A stretch of DNA of 64,000 bases from positions 248,001 to 312,000 of the forward strand of contig JAGTJU010000002.1 of the NCBI GenBank assembly GCA_022184915.1, given 5' to 3'. A program made the translations under genes and the position numbers. Of this stretch, positions 36,577 through 46,023 are shown piece by piece; the first letter of the stretch is position 1, and every line of letters starts with the position of its first letter. Source of the DNA: Myxococcales bacterium (GTDB lineage: Bacteria > Myxococcota_A > Polyangia > Fen-1088). Under the pieces are notes generated by a model. It was not told the origin of the DNA and searched no databases. It worked only from the letters and a program-made list of their open reading frames with translations.

Positions 36577-38289
36577 CTAGAGTGCGCCCGCTTCCTGCCC
36601 CGCGGCAGGGTCGCCGGTGGCCACGAGGATCTTGAAGCGGGGATCGATCACCACCAGGCTGGGGGCGCCGATGGGCGCTTCGTGGGCTTCGAGGCGATGT
36701 CCCATGGTCTCGAGCGCGGGCCCGGCGGCTTCGATCAAGGCAGGGTTCGCTCTCAGCACGTGGGCCTGCGCTGCGGAGTGACCCACGCCCTCGCGCGGCC
36801 GCGTCGCCCAACGCGGAGCGACAATGGCCTCTTCAGGCAGCATTTGAAAGTCGATGAGGTCCGTCAGCAGCTGCAGTGTCACCTGTTCCTGTTCGTCGTC
36901 GCCCGCCACCGAGAGCGCGTAGATCGGTTGCTTGTCCTTGAACACCAGCGTGGGGCTCGCGGGGCTGCGGGGCCGCTTGCCCGGGGCGAGCGCGTTGGGG
37001 TGCTCGGCCGCAAGGTTGAAGCTTGCGAGGCGTGTGCCGAGCCACACACCTGTCTCGCCTGCTTCCACGCCTGCCGAGCCGCTGGCCGTGGCGGCCACCA
37101 CGTTGCCTTGCTGGTCGGCCACCACGCACGTGGTGGACCCGAGGGCGGTGGCCAGGGCGCCGGGGGACCACCGGGGCTCGGGTTCGAGCAGGGGCTTCTT
37201 GTTCACCGGATCGCCGGTGCGCCCCACCGGCGCAGCCTTCCCAAGGTCTATGGTCTTGCTCCGCAATGAAAGATAGTAAGGGTAGATCAAGGCCTCGAGA
37301 GGCACGTCGACGTGGCTCGGGTCCCCCAGGTAGGCGTCGCGATCGGCAAACGCCAGCTTCAGTGATTCGACCCCGACGTGCACGGCGCGCGGGTTGTGCG
37401 GCCCGAGCCCATGCAGACCAAAGTGCTCGAGCGTGCCGAGGGCGGCCAGGAGGACAGGACCCTGCGTCCCTGCTCCCGCCTTCACCAAGCGATGGCCGCG
37501 GTAGGCGAGGGACGCAGGCGCCTCGATGCGCGTCGTGTGGGCGGCCAGATCCACAAAGCGCAGCAGCGCTCCCCCTTTGCGCGACCATTCGTCGATCTCG
37601 CGGGCCACGCTGCCGCGATAAAATTCTTCCCGGGCACGCAACAGACCTTCGGACCGGGCCCCGTCGGCCTTCTTCTCGGCGTCCGTCATCTTTCGCAAGG
37701 TCTTTGCGAGCCGCCAATGCCAGGGCTGGTCGTTTTTCTTGAGCAGCTCGTGCGTGGGCGCTGCGGCCTCCTTGAGCGTCGTGGTGCCGTGCCGCTCGAG
37801 CAACGTCACGATCGCGTCGGGCGCGGCCGGCACGGTGGCCGCCTGGGCCCCCACGGTGGGCAGGCCTTTTTTGGCGAAGCGCTCGCGTGTGGCGAGCAGG
37901 GGCGCGGCGCCTTGGCCCGCGATCGCCTCGACGGAGCCGTCCCTGGCGCTGTAGACCAAGATCGACACCTCGCCCCCGAACGGGAAGCGCGCGTGGTCGG
38001 CCACGCTGAGCGCGAGCAGGGCCGCCGCCGCCCCGTCCGCGGCGTTGCCGCCCTTGCGCATGACCTCGAGCGCGGCGTTCGTGGCTTCCCGGCGTCCGGT
38101 GGACACGGCGGCCTTTTTGCCCGCGGCGTACCAGGGCCGGGTTTGGGGCGGTGGCGCTTCCTCCACAGGCGTCGGGGGCGCTGGTGGGGGTGCAGCCGGC
38201 GGGGCCTGGCTTTCACAGCCCGCACCTCCGAGGCTCGCAGAGCCGCAGAGGGCCAACACGGCGAGGGCGCGCGACGAACGAGCAGACAT
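36577..38289 (-). CDS. Gamma-glutamyltransferase-like lipoprotein (atypical active site)
   Basis: This 570-residue Ntn-hydrolase-like protein starts at ATG 38289 with a perfect AGGAGG upstream and a lipobox GGAGC (Cys25). The GGT pattern is preserved: GGNAADGAAAALLALSV, AATVPAAPDAIVTLLERHG, and the autoprocessing Thr in GSTTCVVADQQGNVVA. The sites that bind the gamma-glutamyl group differ: the Arg of the usual DGRE is replaced (AIAGQGAAP), and the GSPGGS turn reads VAGDDEQEQ. It therefore may be an acylase or other amide hydrolase rather than a true GGT. It is divergent from the RIO kinase gene (169-base gap). Confidence 0.82.
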   Translation of the reverse strand: MSARSSRALAVLALCGSASLGGAGCESQAPPAAPPPAPPTPVEEAPPPQTRPWYAAGKKAAVSTGRREATNAALEVMRKGGNAADGAAAALLALSVADHARFPFGGEVSILVYSARDGSVEAIAGQGAAPLLATRERFAKKGLPTVGAQAATVPAAPDAIVTLLERHGTTTLKEAAAPTHELLKKNDQPWHWRLAKTLRKMTDAEKKADGARSEGLLRAREEFYRGSVAREIDEWSRKGGALLRFVDLAAHTTRIEAPASLAYRGHRLVKAGAGTQGPVLLAALGTLEHFGLHGLGPHNPRAVHVGVESLKLAFADRDAYLGDPSHVDVPLEALIYPYYLSLRSKTIDLGKAAPVGRTGDPVNKKPLLEPEPRWSPGALATALGSTTCVVADQQGNVVAATASGSAGVEAGETGVWLGTRLASFNLAAEHPNALAPGKRPRSPASPTLVFKDKQPIYALSVAGDDEQEQVTLQLLTDLIDFQMLPEEAIVAPRWATRPREGVGHSAAQAHVLRANPALIEAAGPALETMGHRLEAHEAPIGAPSLVVIDPRFKILVATGDPAAGQEAGAL

Positions 38290-38458
38290 CGTGAACCTCC
38301 TAGCAGGGATGCCCAGCATGGCTTCCGTTTTCGATGTCATCGCCCCCGCGTGAAGTCAAGCGGCGCACCTGTGCCGCTGCACCTCGAGCCTTGCAAACCC
38401 CCGACGTGGCGCCCGTATTTCCGCCCGGCGCCCTCGAACTGTGGCAGGCTGAGGCTGA

Positions 38459-39733
38459 ATGCGGAAACCTGATCCTTTGGCAGAGCTCCTGGAAGATGGG
38501 GTCATCGATGCCGTGCACACCCGCCTGATGAGTGGCAAAGAAGCCACCGTGTTCGTGGTCGAGCGGGGCGGGCATCTGGGCGCTGCGAAGGTCTACAAGA
38601 GCCGCAACGATCGCACGTTCAAGAACGTGGCCAGCTACGTCGAAGGCCGCAAGCAAACGCGCAACTCGCGGGACCGCCGGGCCATGGCGAAGAAAAGCGG
38701 CTACGGCCGCGAGCTCATGGAAGAAGGTTGGCAGGACATGGAGTTTCGGGCTCTGCGCCGGGCGTTCGACGCCGGCGTGCTCGTCCCGGAGCCGTTCTTC
38801 GTGTTCCCCAGCGTGTTGCTGATGGAGCTCGTGGTCGACAACACCGGCGCCCCCGCCTCGCGGTTGGCGGACTTTCCCTACTCGCCGGAGCAGGCCACGC
38901 TGCTGCATCACGAGGTGTTCATGCAAGTCAGGGCCATGTTGGCCGCGGGCATGATTCACGGCGATCTTTCTGCTTACAACATCCTGATGTCGGCGCGGGG
39001 GGCCACATTGATCGACATTCCCCAGGTGGTGGACGCTGCCGGCAACACCAACGCGAAGCATATTTTGGCTCGCGATCTGAAGAACGTGACAGAGCATCTG
39101 GCGCGCTATGACGCTCGTTTGCAGCGCTTCTCCGATTGTGGGCTCGCGCTCTTCGAGCACTACGAGCGCGGCACGCTCGATATGGTGACAGGTCCCGAAG
39201 CCCGCGCGCCGCAGTGGCGAAGCGGCGGCCGCCGGGCGCGCGATGCCGAGCGGGGGCGTGCCGGCCGAGACAAATCGGGCGGACGTGCGCCGGTGGTGTC
39301 CCACGGGTCTTCCGACGCCGCTCAGGCGGGGCCAAGGCCCGCCGGCGAGCGCTCGCATGATCGCCCGCGCGCGCCCCGCGATCCCGCCGAACGACATCAC
39401 CCCGCGCGCCCACAAGGCGATCGGCACAGCGAGCGGCCCGCCCGCCCCCAGGTGGATCGTGCTGCGCGGGCCGACCGCGCGATGCGCCCCCAAGCCGAGC
39501 GTGCCCCGCGGGCCTCCGAGGGGCGCCCCGCGCGCCCGCCTGTAGAACGGGCACCCCGCGTGCGGCTCGAGCGCCCCGCTCATGCGACGATCGAGCACGC
39601 GTCGCGCCCGTCGCAGGGGCGTCACCCTTCCGAACGGGCTCCGCGGGCGCCCATGGCCCACGACCGTCCGGCGAGCGAGCGTGGGGCCGCGCCGCCCGTT
39701 CCCCGGGGCAGACGCCCGGGAAGCACGGGCTGA
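38459..39733 (+). CDS. RIO-type protein kinase with basic low-complexity tail
   Basis: This 424-residue protein is an atypical Ser/Thr kinase of the RIO1 group: P-loop SGKEATV (25-31), ATP-contact Lys44, catalytic loop HGDLSAYN (167-174, Asp169 and Asn174) and metal-binding Asp186 in LIDIPQVVD. About 170 residues after the kinase domain (from about 255) are made of Arg, Pro, Ala, His and Glu in repeat-like blocks (ERAPR, RPARP, AERAPRAS). Such tails bind RNA or ribosomes in other proteins, so a link with ribosome biogenesis is plausible. In archaea and eukaryotes RIO1 acts in small-subunit maturation. Confidence 0.9.
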   Translation: MRKPDPLAELLEDGVIDAVHTRLMSGKEATVFVVERGGHLGAAKVYKSRNDRTFKNVASYVEGRKQTRNSRDRRAMAKKSGYGRELMEEGWQDMEFRALRRAFDAGVLVPEPFFVFPSVLLMELVVDNTGAPASRLADFPYSPEQATLLHHEVFMQVRAMLAAGMIHGDLSAYNILMSARGATLIDIPQVVDAAGNTNAKHILARDLKNVTEHLARYDARLQRFSDCGLALFEHYERGTLDMVTGPEARAPQWRSGGRRARDAERGRAGRDKSGGRAPVVSHGSSDAAQAGPRPAGERSHDRPRAPRDPAERHHPARPQGDRHSERPARPQVDRAARADRAMRPQAERAPRASEGRPARPPVERAPRVRLERPAHATIEHASRPSQGRHPSERAPRAPMAHDRPASERGAAPPVPRGRRPGSTG

Positions 39734-39803
39734 GACGCCGGATCCCCCGGGGGGGGCCGCCAAAGCGGCGCGTGCTGCGGGTTTGCTGGTACGCTGGCCG
39801 CGC

Positions 39804-40538
39804 ATGGACACGCGTTCGCGGCAGGACGCCCTCGCGGGCTGGCTTCGAGGGCAGGGGTTCACGACCGTGGGCGCGGCGGCCCGGCGTTTCGAGGTCTCCG
39901 CGCGCACGATCCACCGCGACCTCGCCCGGTTGCGGGCGCACGGCGTCGCCGTCGTGACCGAGCCGGGCCGCGGGGGAGGCCTTCACCTCGACCCCGAACT
40001 GTCTTTGCCACCGGTTCGGCTCGACTTGACAGAGGTGATGGCGCTCGTGGTTGCCGTGTCCCTGGCGCAGCAGGACACCCTGTTGCCGCTCGGCAAGCCG
40101 GCGCGTGCGGCGCTCGCAAAGCTCGTGGCCACGTTGCCGAAGGCCCGGTCCCGGGAGCTCTCTCGCCTGCTGTCGCGGGTGGTCGTGGGGCAGGGGGCTT
40201 CCCCGCGGGTGGTCGCCACGCTGACGCCGGTCGACGCGCGCACGCTGGACGCGTTCGAGCAGGCGTTCTTCGGGAACCACCGTCTCCGTTTCCGCTATTG
40301 CGACCAGGCCGGAAAAACCAGCACCCGACGTGTAGAGCCACACGGGCTGCTCTTGCAGACGCCGGCCTGGTACCTTTTGGCCTTCGACATCGACAAGGGC
40401 GCCGCCCGCACGTTTCGCATGGATCGCATCACGCAGGCGCAGGTCGAAAGCACCTGCTTTACGCCGCGCTCCCTGCAGCTGTTCGAGGCCACCTTGAAGG
40501 AGGTGGGCGCCGCGGAGCGGTTGAGCGGTCGCCTTTGA
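39804..40538 (+). CDS. WYL-domain transcriptional regulator
   Basis: The 244 residues begin with a DeoR/HTH_11-type winged helix (RQDALAGWLRGQGFTTVGAA, then FEVSARTIHRDLARLRAHG) and a wing GRGGGLHLDP, then a helical middle and a C-terminal WYL-like domain (FRYCDQAGKTSTRRVEPHGLLLQTPAWYLLAFD), in which the name motif is replaced by WYL in AWYLLA. I chose ATG 39804. WYL regulators sense nucleic acid or other ligands and often control DNA repair or defence genes. No defence gene is next to it; the convergent ABC-F gene ends 27 bases away. Confidence 0.85.
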   Translation: MDTRSRQDALAGWLRGQGFTTVGAAARRFEVSARTIHRDLARLRAHGVAVVTEPGRGGGLHLDPELSLPPVRLDLTEVMALVVAVSLAQQDTLLPLGKPARAALAKLVATLPKARSRELSRLLSRVVVGQGASPRVVATLTPVDARTLDAFEQAFFGNHRLRFRYCDQAGKTSTRRVEPHGLLLQTPAWYLLAFDIDKGAARTFRMDRITQAQVESTCFTPRSLQLFEATLKEVGAAERLSGRL

Positions 40539-40565
40539 CCGCGGCGGCCGTGGCCACGGTGTCGA

Positions 40566-42185
40566 TCAGGTCCGGTTCACGGCCCGCCCCACGCGCGCCA
40601 GGCGGTCGGGGTGGGCAAGGTACTCCGGGAACGTCATGTACATGTCGTAGTGTTTTTCGCCTGCCAGCTCGAGCACCCTCTGCGCGAGGGACTCGACGAA
40701 CTGTACGTCGTGGCACGCAAAGACCATGGATGCCTCCGTTTTGAGGAGTCCGTTGTTGAGGGCGGTGATCGATTCCAGATCCAGGTGATTTGTGGGCTGA
40801 TCCAGCAGCAGGCAGTTGGGATCTTGCAGCATCAGCCGTGAGAACATGCACCTGACGCGCTCGCCGCCGGAGAGCACGCTCACCTTCTTGTGCGCATCGT
40901 CGCCCGAGAACAACATGCGCCCCAGAAACGAACGAATGAACGTCTCGTCTTGCACGTTCGGGGCGTACTGGCGCAGCCAGTCGATCACGGATTTTCCGCT
41001 GGTAAAGTACGCGTTGCTGTCCTTGGGGAAGTACCCGCGGTGCACCGAACGCCCCCAGGTGACACTGCCAGAATCGGGCGCTGCTTCGCCCGACAGCACC
41101 TCGAGCAGGCTCGAGACGGCGCGATCGTCGCCGACCAGCGCCATCCGCTCTCCGCGTCCGAGCGAAAAGCTGAGGTTCTTGAACATCACCTCGCCCCCCA
41201 CGCTCCGGGTCAGGCGTTCGACCGTAAGAACCTCCTTGCCCAGCTGCCGTTCGGTCTTGAATTGGATGAAGGGGTACTTGCGTGACGAAGGCCTGATGTC
41301 TTCCAGGGTGATCTTGTCCAGGAGGTTTTTGCGCGACGACGCCTGACGTGACTTCGAGGCGTTGGCGCTGAACCGCTGGATGAAGGTCTTGAGCTCCTTG
41401 ATCTGCTCTTCCTTCTTTTTGTTGGCCGCTGCACGCTGTCCGAGCGCCATCTGGCTGGTCTCGTACCAGAACGTGTAGTTACCCGTGTACAGCGTGACCT
41501 TGCCGAAGTCGATGTCGGCGATGTGGGTGCACACCTTGTCGAGGAAGTGGCGATCGTGGGAGACCACCACGACCGTGTTTTTGAAGTTCAGCAAGAACTC
41601 CTCGAGCCACAGGATCGAGTCCACGTCCAGGTGGTTCGTGGGCTCGTCGAGCAGGAGAATGTCGGGGTTGCCGAAGAGAGCTTGCGCCATCAGCACCCGC
41701 ACTTTTTCGCCGTCCGAGAGCTCCTTGACCAGGCTGCCGTGTTTGTCGGCTGCGAGGCCAAGTTCACTCAGCAGCTTGGCGGCCTCGGATTCGGCGTTCC
41801 AACCGTCGAGATCGGCGAAGGCCGCCTCGAGCTCGCCCGCTCGTGTGCCGTCAGCCTCGCTGAACTCGGGCTTGGCATAGAGCGCCTCTTTTTCCCGCAT
41901 GATCTCGTAGAGGCGCTTGTGCCCCATGATCACGGTCGCCAGGGCAGGCACCTCGTTGAACGCGAAATGGTCCTGGGAGAGCATGCTCATCCGCTTGTCG
42001 GGGGGAATGTTCACCTCGCCCGCGGTCGGCGTGAGCTTGCCTGCCAGGCACTTCAAGAAAGTCGATTTTCCCGCGCCGTTGGCGCCGATGAGGCCGTAGC
42101 AGTTCCCGGGGGTGAACTTGGCGTCCACCTCTTCGAAAAGGACCTGGCTGCCGAAGGAGACCGAGAGACGTTGGACGGTGATCAT
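40566..42185 (-). CDS. ABC-F ATPase with degenerate second ATPase site (YbiT-like)
   Basis: This 539-residue protein has two ABC domains and a linker without membrane segments. The first site is intact: Walker A GANGAGKST (34-42), signature LSDGE near 156, Walker B and catalytic Glu in LLLDEPTNHLD (177-187). The second is not: Walker A reads VGDDRAVSSL (351-360), lacking the GK(S/T), and the catalytic Glu is Gln in LLLDQPTNHLD (460-469). The signature LSGGERVR is kept. Some YbiT/YkpA relatives have a weak second Walker A. Members act on ribosomes in translation. The linker (ANKKKEEQIKELKTFIQ) is short and basic. Confidence 0.9.
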   Translation of the reverse strand: MITVQRLSVSFGSQVLFEEVDAKFTPGNCYGLIGANGAGKSTFLKCLAGKLTPTAGEVNIPPDKRMSMLSQDHFAFNEVPALATVIMGHKRLYEIMREKEALYAKPEFSEADGTRAGELEAAFADLDGWNAESEAAKLLSELGLAADKHGSLVKELSDGEKVRVLMAQALFGNPDILLLDEPTNHLDVDSILWLEEFLLNFKNTVVVVSHDRHFLDKVCTHIADIDFGKVTLYTGNYTFWYETSQMALGQRAAANKKKEEQIKELKTFIQRFSANASKSRQASSRKNLLDKITLEDIRPSSRKYPFIQFKTERQLGKEVLTVERLTRSVGGEVMFKNLSFSLGRGERMALVGDDRAVSSLLEVLSGEAAPDSGSVTWGRSVHRGYFPKDSNAYFTSGKSVIDWLRQYAPNVQDETFIRSFLGRMLFSGDDAHKKVSVLSGGERVRCMFSRLMLQDPNCLLLDQPTNHLDLESITALNNGLLKTEASMVFACHDVQFVESLAQRVLELAGEKHYDMYMTFPEYLAHPDRLARVGRAVNRT

Positions 42186-42329
42186 GAGCGGTGGAGGTGT
42201 TTACGCCACCGCACCAGGTCGTTCAACGCGCATGTGCTCTCGTTTACATCGAAAGGCGGCGGCGTGAGCTCGTCTGCTTACGCCGCGTCGCATTGTTCTT
42301 GGGCCGCCCGGAGGGCCCAGAGCCTCGCC

Positions 42330-44687
42330 TCAGGCCGCGATGGCGGTTGCCGGTGTGGTGGCAGCGGCGGGGTCTCGCGCGGTGACCAAGAGCAGTGCCG
42401 GCAAGAACACGAGATCCACGACCAGGGCGGTGGTCAAGATCACCGCGGTCATGATCCCAAAGTAAACGTTCGGACTGAAGCTGCCGAAGGCCAAGGTCCC
42501 AAATCCCACCACCAGAACCACGGTGGTCACGGTCAGCGCCTTGCCGGTTTCCGAAAACACGCGCACGAGCGCCGCCCGCGGACCAAGGCCCTCGCTCACG
42601 AAGCGCTGAAAGTTGGCCATGATGTGAATCGTGTCGTCCACCGCGATGCCCAGGCAGACGCTGCAGACGAGTACAGTGCCAAGGTCGAGGTCGTGTCCCA
42701 GAAAGCGCAGGACCGCCCCGCCCACGATGAGGGGAATCAGATTGGGGATCATCGCGATGACCCCAAGGCGGGCTGAGCGCAGGAACACGGCCAGGAGAAC
42801 CCCCACCGCCACCACCGCCAGGAACACGGATGTGATGAAGGACTCCACCACGTAGCGGTTCATACCTTGGTAAAGCAAGCTCTTGCCGGTGACGTGAGCT
42901 TCGAGGCCCAGCGCGCGGGCCCGGTCTTCCATCTCGGCCGCCCGGCGCATCCACGTCTCCGAGTCCGTGATGCCACTCAATACGGTGATGCGAAGGGCGT
43001 CGTTCTTCACCGTCATGCGGTCGTTCAAGTCCTGGCCCTGGGGAAGCCCCATCGTGTAGAGGAAGAGCTCTTGCGCGACGGTCTCACGGTCTGCCGGCAG
43101 GGTGTAGGCGCCCTGGGCGTTGGCGTTGAGAGCGCGGTTGGTTTGGCGAAGGATGTCGACCACGGACACCGTGCGGACCATGCCCGGTATCTTCTGGATG
43201 TCGCGTTCGAGGCGCTCCACTTTTTTCAGAAAAGCGGGGTCTTTGATGCCATCTTCGGCCCCTGCGGAGACCACGAGTTCGAAGGCCTGTTGGTAGCCGA
43301 GATGCTCCCTCATGAAGTCGCTGGCGTCCCGCAGCGGGTAGCCGGGGCTGAAGTACTTATAAGGATCGGAGTTGACGCGGTTGCCGAAGGTCAGTGCCAG
43401 GGCAGCCACCGTCAGCAAGCCGGTGCCCATCACGATGGGCCAACGGCTTCGATGAACCAGGGCGACGAAGCCACTCGCCCAGAGGCTGGACTGTTCCCGC
43501 GACGTGGCGGCCGAGACGTTTCGCCGCGACCAAGAGGGCAGGACAACAATCAGAGGGCCGAGCAGGAGGTAGGTCAATACCCACGCCACGAGCGTTCCCA
43601 CGCCCGCCAGAATGCCAAGGCCAAAAACCGGCTTGAGCTCCGCCGTAAGGAAGGAGAAGAAGCCCACCGCCGTCGTAAACGACGTCATGAAGGTAGGCCC
43701 AAAATTCTTTGCCAAGGCCTCGAACGCAGCCTCTCTGGGACCGAGCCCTTCGGCTCTTCGCCGATAGAACGCGGCCAAGATGTGTACCGAATCGGCGATG
43801 CCCACGGCGATGAGGACCTCGGGCAAAACCGAGGTGACCACCGTGACCTCGATACCCACCAAGCCCGCGAAGCCAAAAGCGGCGACGGTGCTGGCTCCCA
43901 CCACCACGAGCGGCAGCACGACGCCTTTGCCGCCCCGCAGGGCCAAAGCCAGCAACAACACGATGAGGCCCACCACGATGGGGATCAGGGTCTGGAGATC
44001 CTTTTCGCTGCTCTCCTTGAACGAATGGTTCACGGCGGGGCCGCCCGAGATGTGAAACACGTGGTCTCCAGACGCCAGCTGCCCGATCAGCTTCCGGGTC
44101 TCGCCCACGATGGAGGCGGCGTCCGAGGGCGTCTCGAACGCCGGCTTGATGCGGGCGTGCAGCACGGCCGTCTTTCCGTCGCGGCTCACGAGGTAGTCAG
44201 GGACGGTTTCGTGGGCCAGCGCGATCCGGCGTCGTTCGGCCACGAAGGCCGCATCGTCCGCGCGCTCCGCCGGAAGCAAGTCCTCCACCGCGATGTCGTC
44301 GCCATCGGCATGAACCCACTGAAAGTTCGTGAGGGAATCCACCCGGATCACCTCGGGGATCTGCCAGAGGCCCGCCGTGAGTTGCCCGAGCAGTTTGGTG
44401 GATTCGGCGTCGAAGATGCCCGACGGGCTGTGCACGATCACCATGTGGTCGTCGTCGTTGCCGAAGCGCCGCTCAAAGGCATCGAGCCGCTTCATGAGCG
44501 GGTTGTCGCGCTCGAAGAACGCGGTGTGATCGAAGTTGGGTTTGATCTGGGGCAGGCCCACCGCCAGGCCGGCCAGGATCACGAAGGCGATTCCCAGGGA
44601 CTTCCAGGGAGCAGACGTCACGAAATGGGCCACGCGCGACGCGAGGCTCGAGGGTGCTTTGAAGGCGTTCGGGGATTTGTTGGACAT
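42330..44687 (-). CDS. MMPL/RND-superfamily membrane transporter
   Basis: This 785-residue protein has about twelve membrane helices in two halves, each with a periplasmic domain after the first helix, as in MMPL-type RND proteins. The N-terminus (WKSLGIAFVILAGLAVGLPQ) precedes a domain with FFERDNPLMKRLDAFERRFG. EVTVVTSVLPEVLIAVGIADSVHILAAF and VCSVCLGIAVDDTIHIMANF are the two conserved helix-4 blocks with Asp/His that relay protons. Such pumps in bacteria move lipids or hopanoids. It follows LolA-like and beta-barrel-like genes and a TetR gene upstream, so it is the pump of a lipid-export-type operon. Confidence 0.9.
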   Translation of the reverse strand: MSNKSPNAFKAPSSLASRVAHFVTSAPWKSLGIAFVILAGLAVGLPQIKPNFDHTAFFERDNPLMKRLDAFERRFGNDDDHMVIVHSPSGIFDAESTKLLGQLTAGLWQIPEVIRVDSLTNFQWVHADGDDIAVEDLLPAERADDAAFVAERRRIALAHETVPDYLVSRDGKTAVLHARIKPAFETPSDAASIVGETRKLIGQLASGDHVFHISGGPAVNHSFKESSEKDLQTLIPIVVGLIVLLLALALRGGKGVVLPLVVVGASTVAAFGFAGLVGIEVTVVTSVLPEVLIAVGIADSVHILAAFYRRRAEGLGPREAAFEALAKNFGPTFMTSFTTAVGFFSFLTAELKPVFGLGILAGVGTLVAWVLTYLLLGPLIVVLPSWSRRNVSAATSREQSSLWASGFVALVHRSRWPIVMGTGLLTVAALALTFGNRVNSDPYKYFSPGYPLRDASDFMREHLGYQQAFELVVSAGAEDGIKDPAFLKKVERLERDIQKIPGMVRTVSVVDILRQTNRALNANAQGAYTLPADRETVAQELFLYTMGLPQGQDLNDRMTVKNDALRITVLSGITDSETWMRRAAEMEDRARALGLEAHVTGKSLLYQGMNRYVVESFITSVFLAVVAVGVLLAVFLRSARLGVIAMIPNLIPLIVGGAVLRFLGHDLDLGTVLVCSVCLGIAVDDTIHIMANFQRFVSEGLGPRAALVRVFSETGKALTVTTVVLVVGFGTLAFGSFSPNVYFGIMTAVILTTALVVDLVFLPALLLVTARDPAAATTPATAIAA

Positions 44688-44736
44688 GGCGTTCGTCTTC
44701 CTTGTTTGGTCGAGACGGGTGGTTTGTGCCGATGGC

Positions 44737-46020
44737 TCAGAAGTATCGGTTCAGGTTCAGGAACAACTGGTGCGCGCCGTTCCAGCGCTCGAAGCCCACG
44801 GGCGCCCCTGGGACCTTGGGCGGCACGCGCAGGATGCGCAGACCCACGCTGAGGCCGAAGGTCTCGCCGAGCCGCTGGCTCATGCTCGCGGACACGAGAA
44901 ACTCTTGCGGCCGCTCGACGTCCACGAGAACACCCACCAAGGCGGTGCGGCTGCTTTCGTCGTTGGCCGAGAGCCGGTAGCCCACGAAGACGTCGTTTTG
45001 AAACAGCTCGAGCTGTCGCCTTTGCTCTTTTTCAGGGCCAAACAGCACCTGGCCTTCGGTGAGCCACGTGCTGTCGGCACCGCTTTCGTGCGTGAAGGTG
45101 TACTCGAGGCCCGCGGCCACGATCGTGTGGTCCCGCTCGGGAAGCGGGCCGCCCGGGTTGTCGCCCTCGGCATCGCGGTAGCGTCGGTGCACCGCCTCCA
45201 CCTTCACCATGACGGGGCCAAGAACGTGGGCGTAGGTGCCAGCCACCTCCGTGGCGTATTGGAAGAGGGGACGCACTTGTCCCGTGAGGGCGTCGGCAAC
45301 GACGAGTGGATGCAGACGATCCAGGTGTTGCAGCACGTGCACGCCGAAGTCGGCATCGCCCAGGGTTTGGGTGAGGCGTGCCGCCCACTGCATCCCCAGG
45401 CTGTCGTCGGTGAGCGCCCCGCCGCGATCGAGATACATCGCTTCCCCCAAGGGTAGGCCGGGCGGGACGAGGGACAGCCGTGATCGCACGGAGGGCAGGC
45501 GCGAGCCTCCGTGAACGGGGAGGGCGTACACCGCCACGTCACCTTGAAACAAGCGGACCCGTAGCTGTGCCATGGGCTCGCCGAGTTTCTCGAAGCTCTC
45601 GGGGTTGCTGTCGAAGTTGCGGCTGTTGAACACATCCGCGGGATGGAACGCCTCGAGCGCCGTCCATGTCACCATGTCCACGCCCAGTCTCAACCGGACG
45701 CGCCCGAGCCGGGCCTCGGCCCAGGCCTCTTCGGCAACCAGCACGCTGCGCAGGCGATCCAGCCCATCGTGCCGCGTGAACACGCGCAGACGGGTCGAGA
45801 CGCGCTCCGCCTCAGCGTCGACCTGTAAGCGCCCGGCGGCGGCGATGCCCGCTTCCTCCGTGGCTTCGATGTCGTCGGGCAGGAAAACACGGGTTTCGGT
45901 GCCCAGAAATCCCCGGCTCTCGAGCTCCGCCCCGCGGGCCACGCCGGCGTGCACCGCCGCCAGCGTGGTGAGGGTCAGGATCCATCTCAAGGCCGCGCGT
46001 GCCACATACCGCAACCGCAT
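44737..46020 (-). CDS. Exported beta-barrel-like outer-membrane protein
   Basis: This 427-residue protein has a signal sequence (ALRWILTLTTLAAVHAGVARGA) and repeated alternating hydrophobic strands ending in Phe (LFLNLNRYF), the mark of an outer-membrane barrel. YLDRGGALTDDSLGMQWAAR and VHVLQHLDRLHPLV lie in the barrel. It is not an obvious named family member, but proteins at this place in MMPL/LolA-like operons have DUF1302-like barrels. It starts three bases after the LolA-like stop and 49 bases before the RND gene. A role as the outer-membrane part of lipid or hydrophobic-compound export is inferred from context. Confidence 0.65.
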   Translation of the reverse strand: MRLRYVARAALRWILTLTTLAAVHAGVARGAELESRGFLGTETRVFLPDDIEATEEAGIAAAGRLQVDAEAERVSTRLRVFTRHDGLDRLRSVLVAEEAWAEARLGRVRLRLGVDMVTWTALEAFHPADVFNSRNFDSNPESFEKLGEPMAQLRVRLFQGDVAVYALPVHGGSRLPSVRSRLSLVPPGLPLGEAMYLDRGGALTDDSLGMQWAARLTQTLGDADFGVHVLQHLDRLHPLVVADALTGQVRPLFQYATEVAGTYAHVLGPVMVKVEAVHRRYRDAEGDNPGGPLPERDHTIVAAGLEYTFTHESGADSTWLTEGQVLFGPEKEQRRQLELFQNDVFVGYRLSANDESSRTALVGVLVDVERPQEFLVSASMSQRLGETFGLSVGLRILRVPPKVPGAPVGFERWNGAHQLFLNLNRYF

Positions 46021-46023
46021 GGG

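Noticed and set aside
42300-42325. TGGGCC/GGCCCA inverted repeat after the RND gene as its terminator
   Set aside because: It lacks a T-run on the minus strand, so only a weak hairpin is shown.
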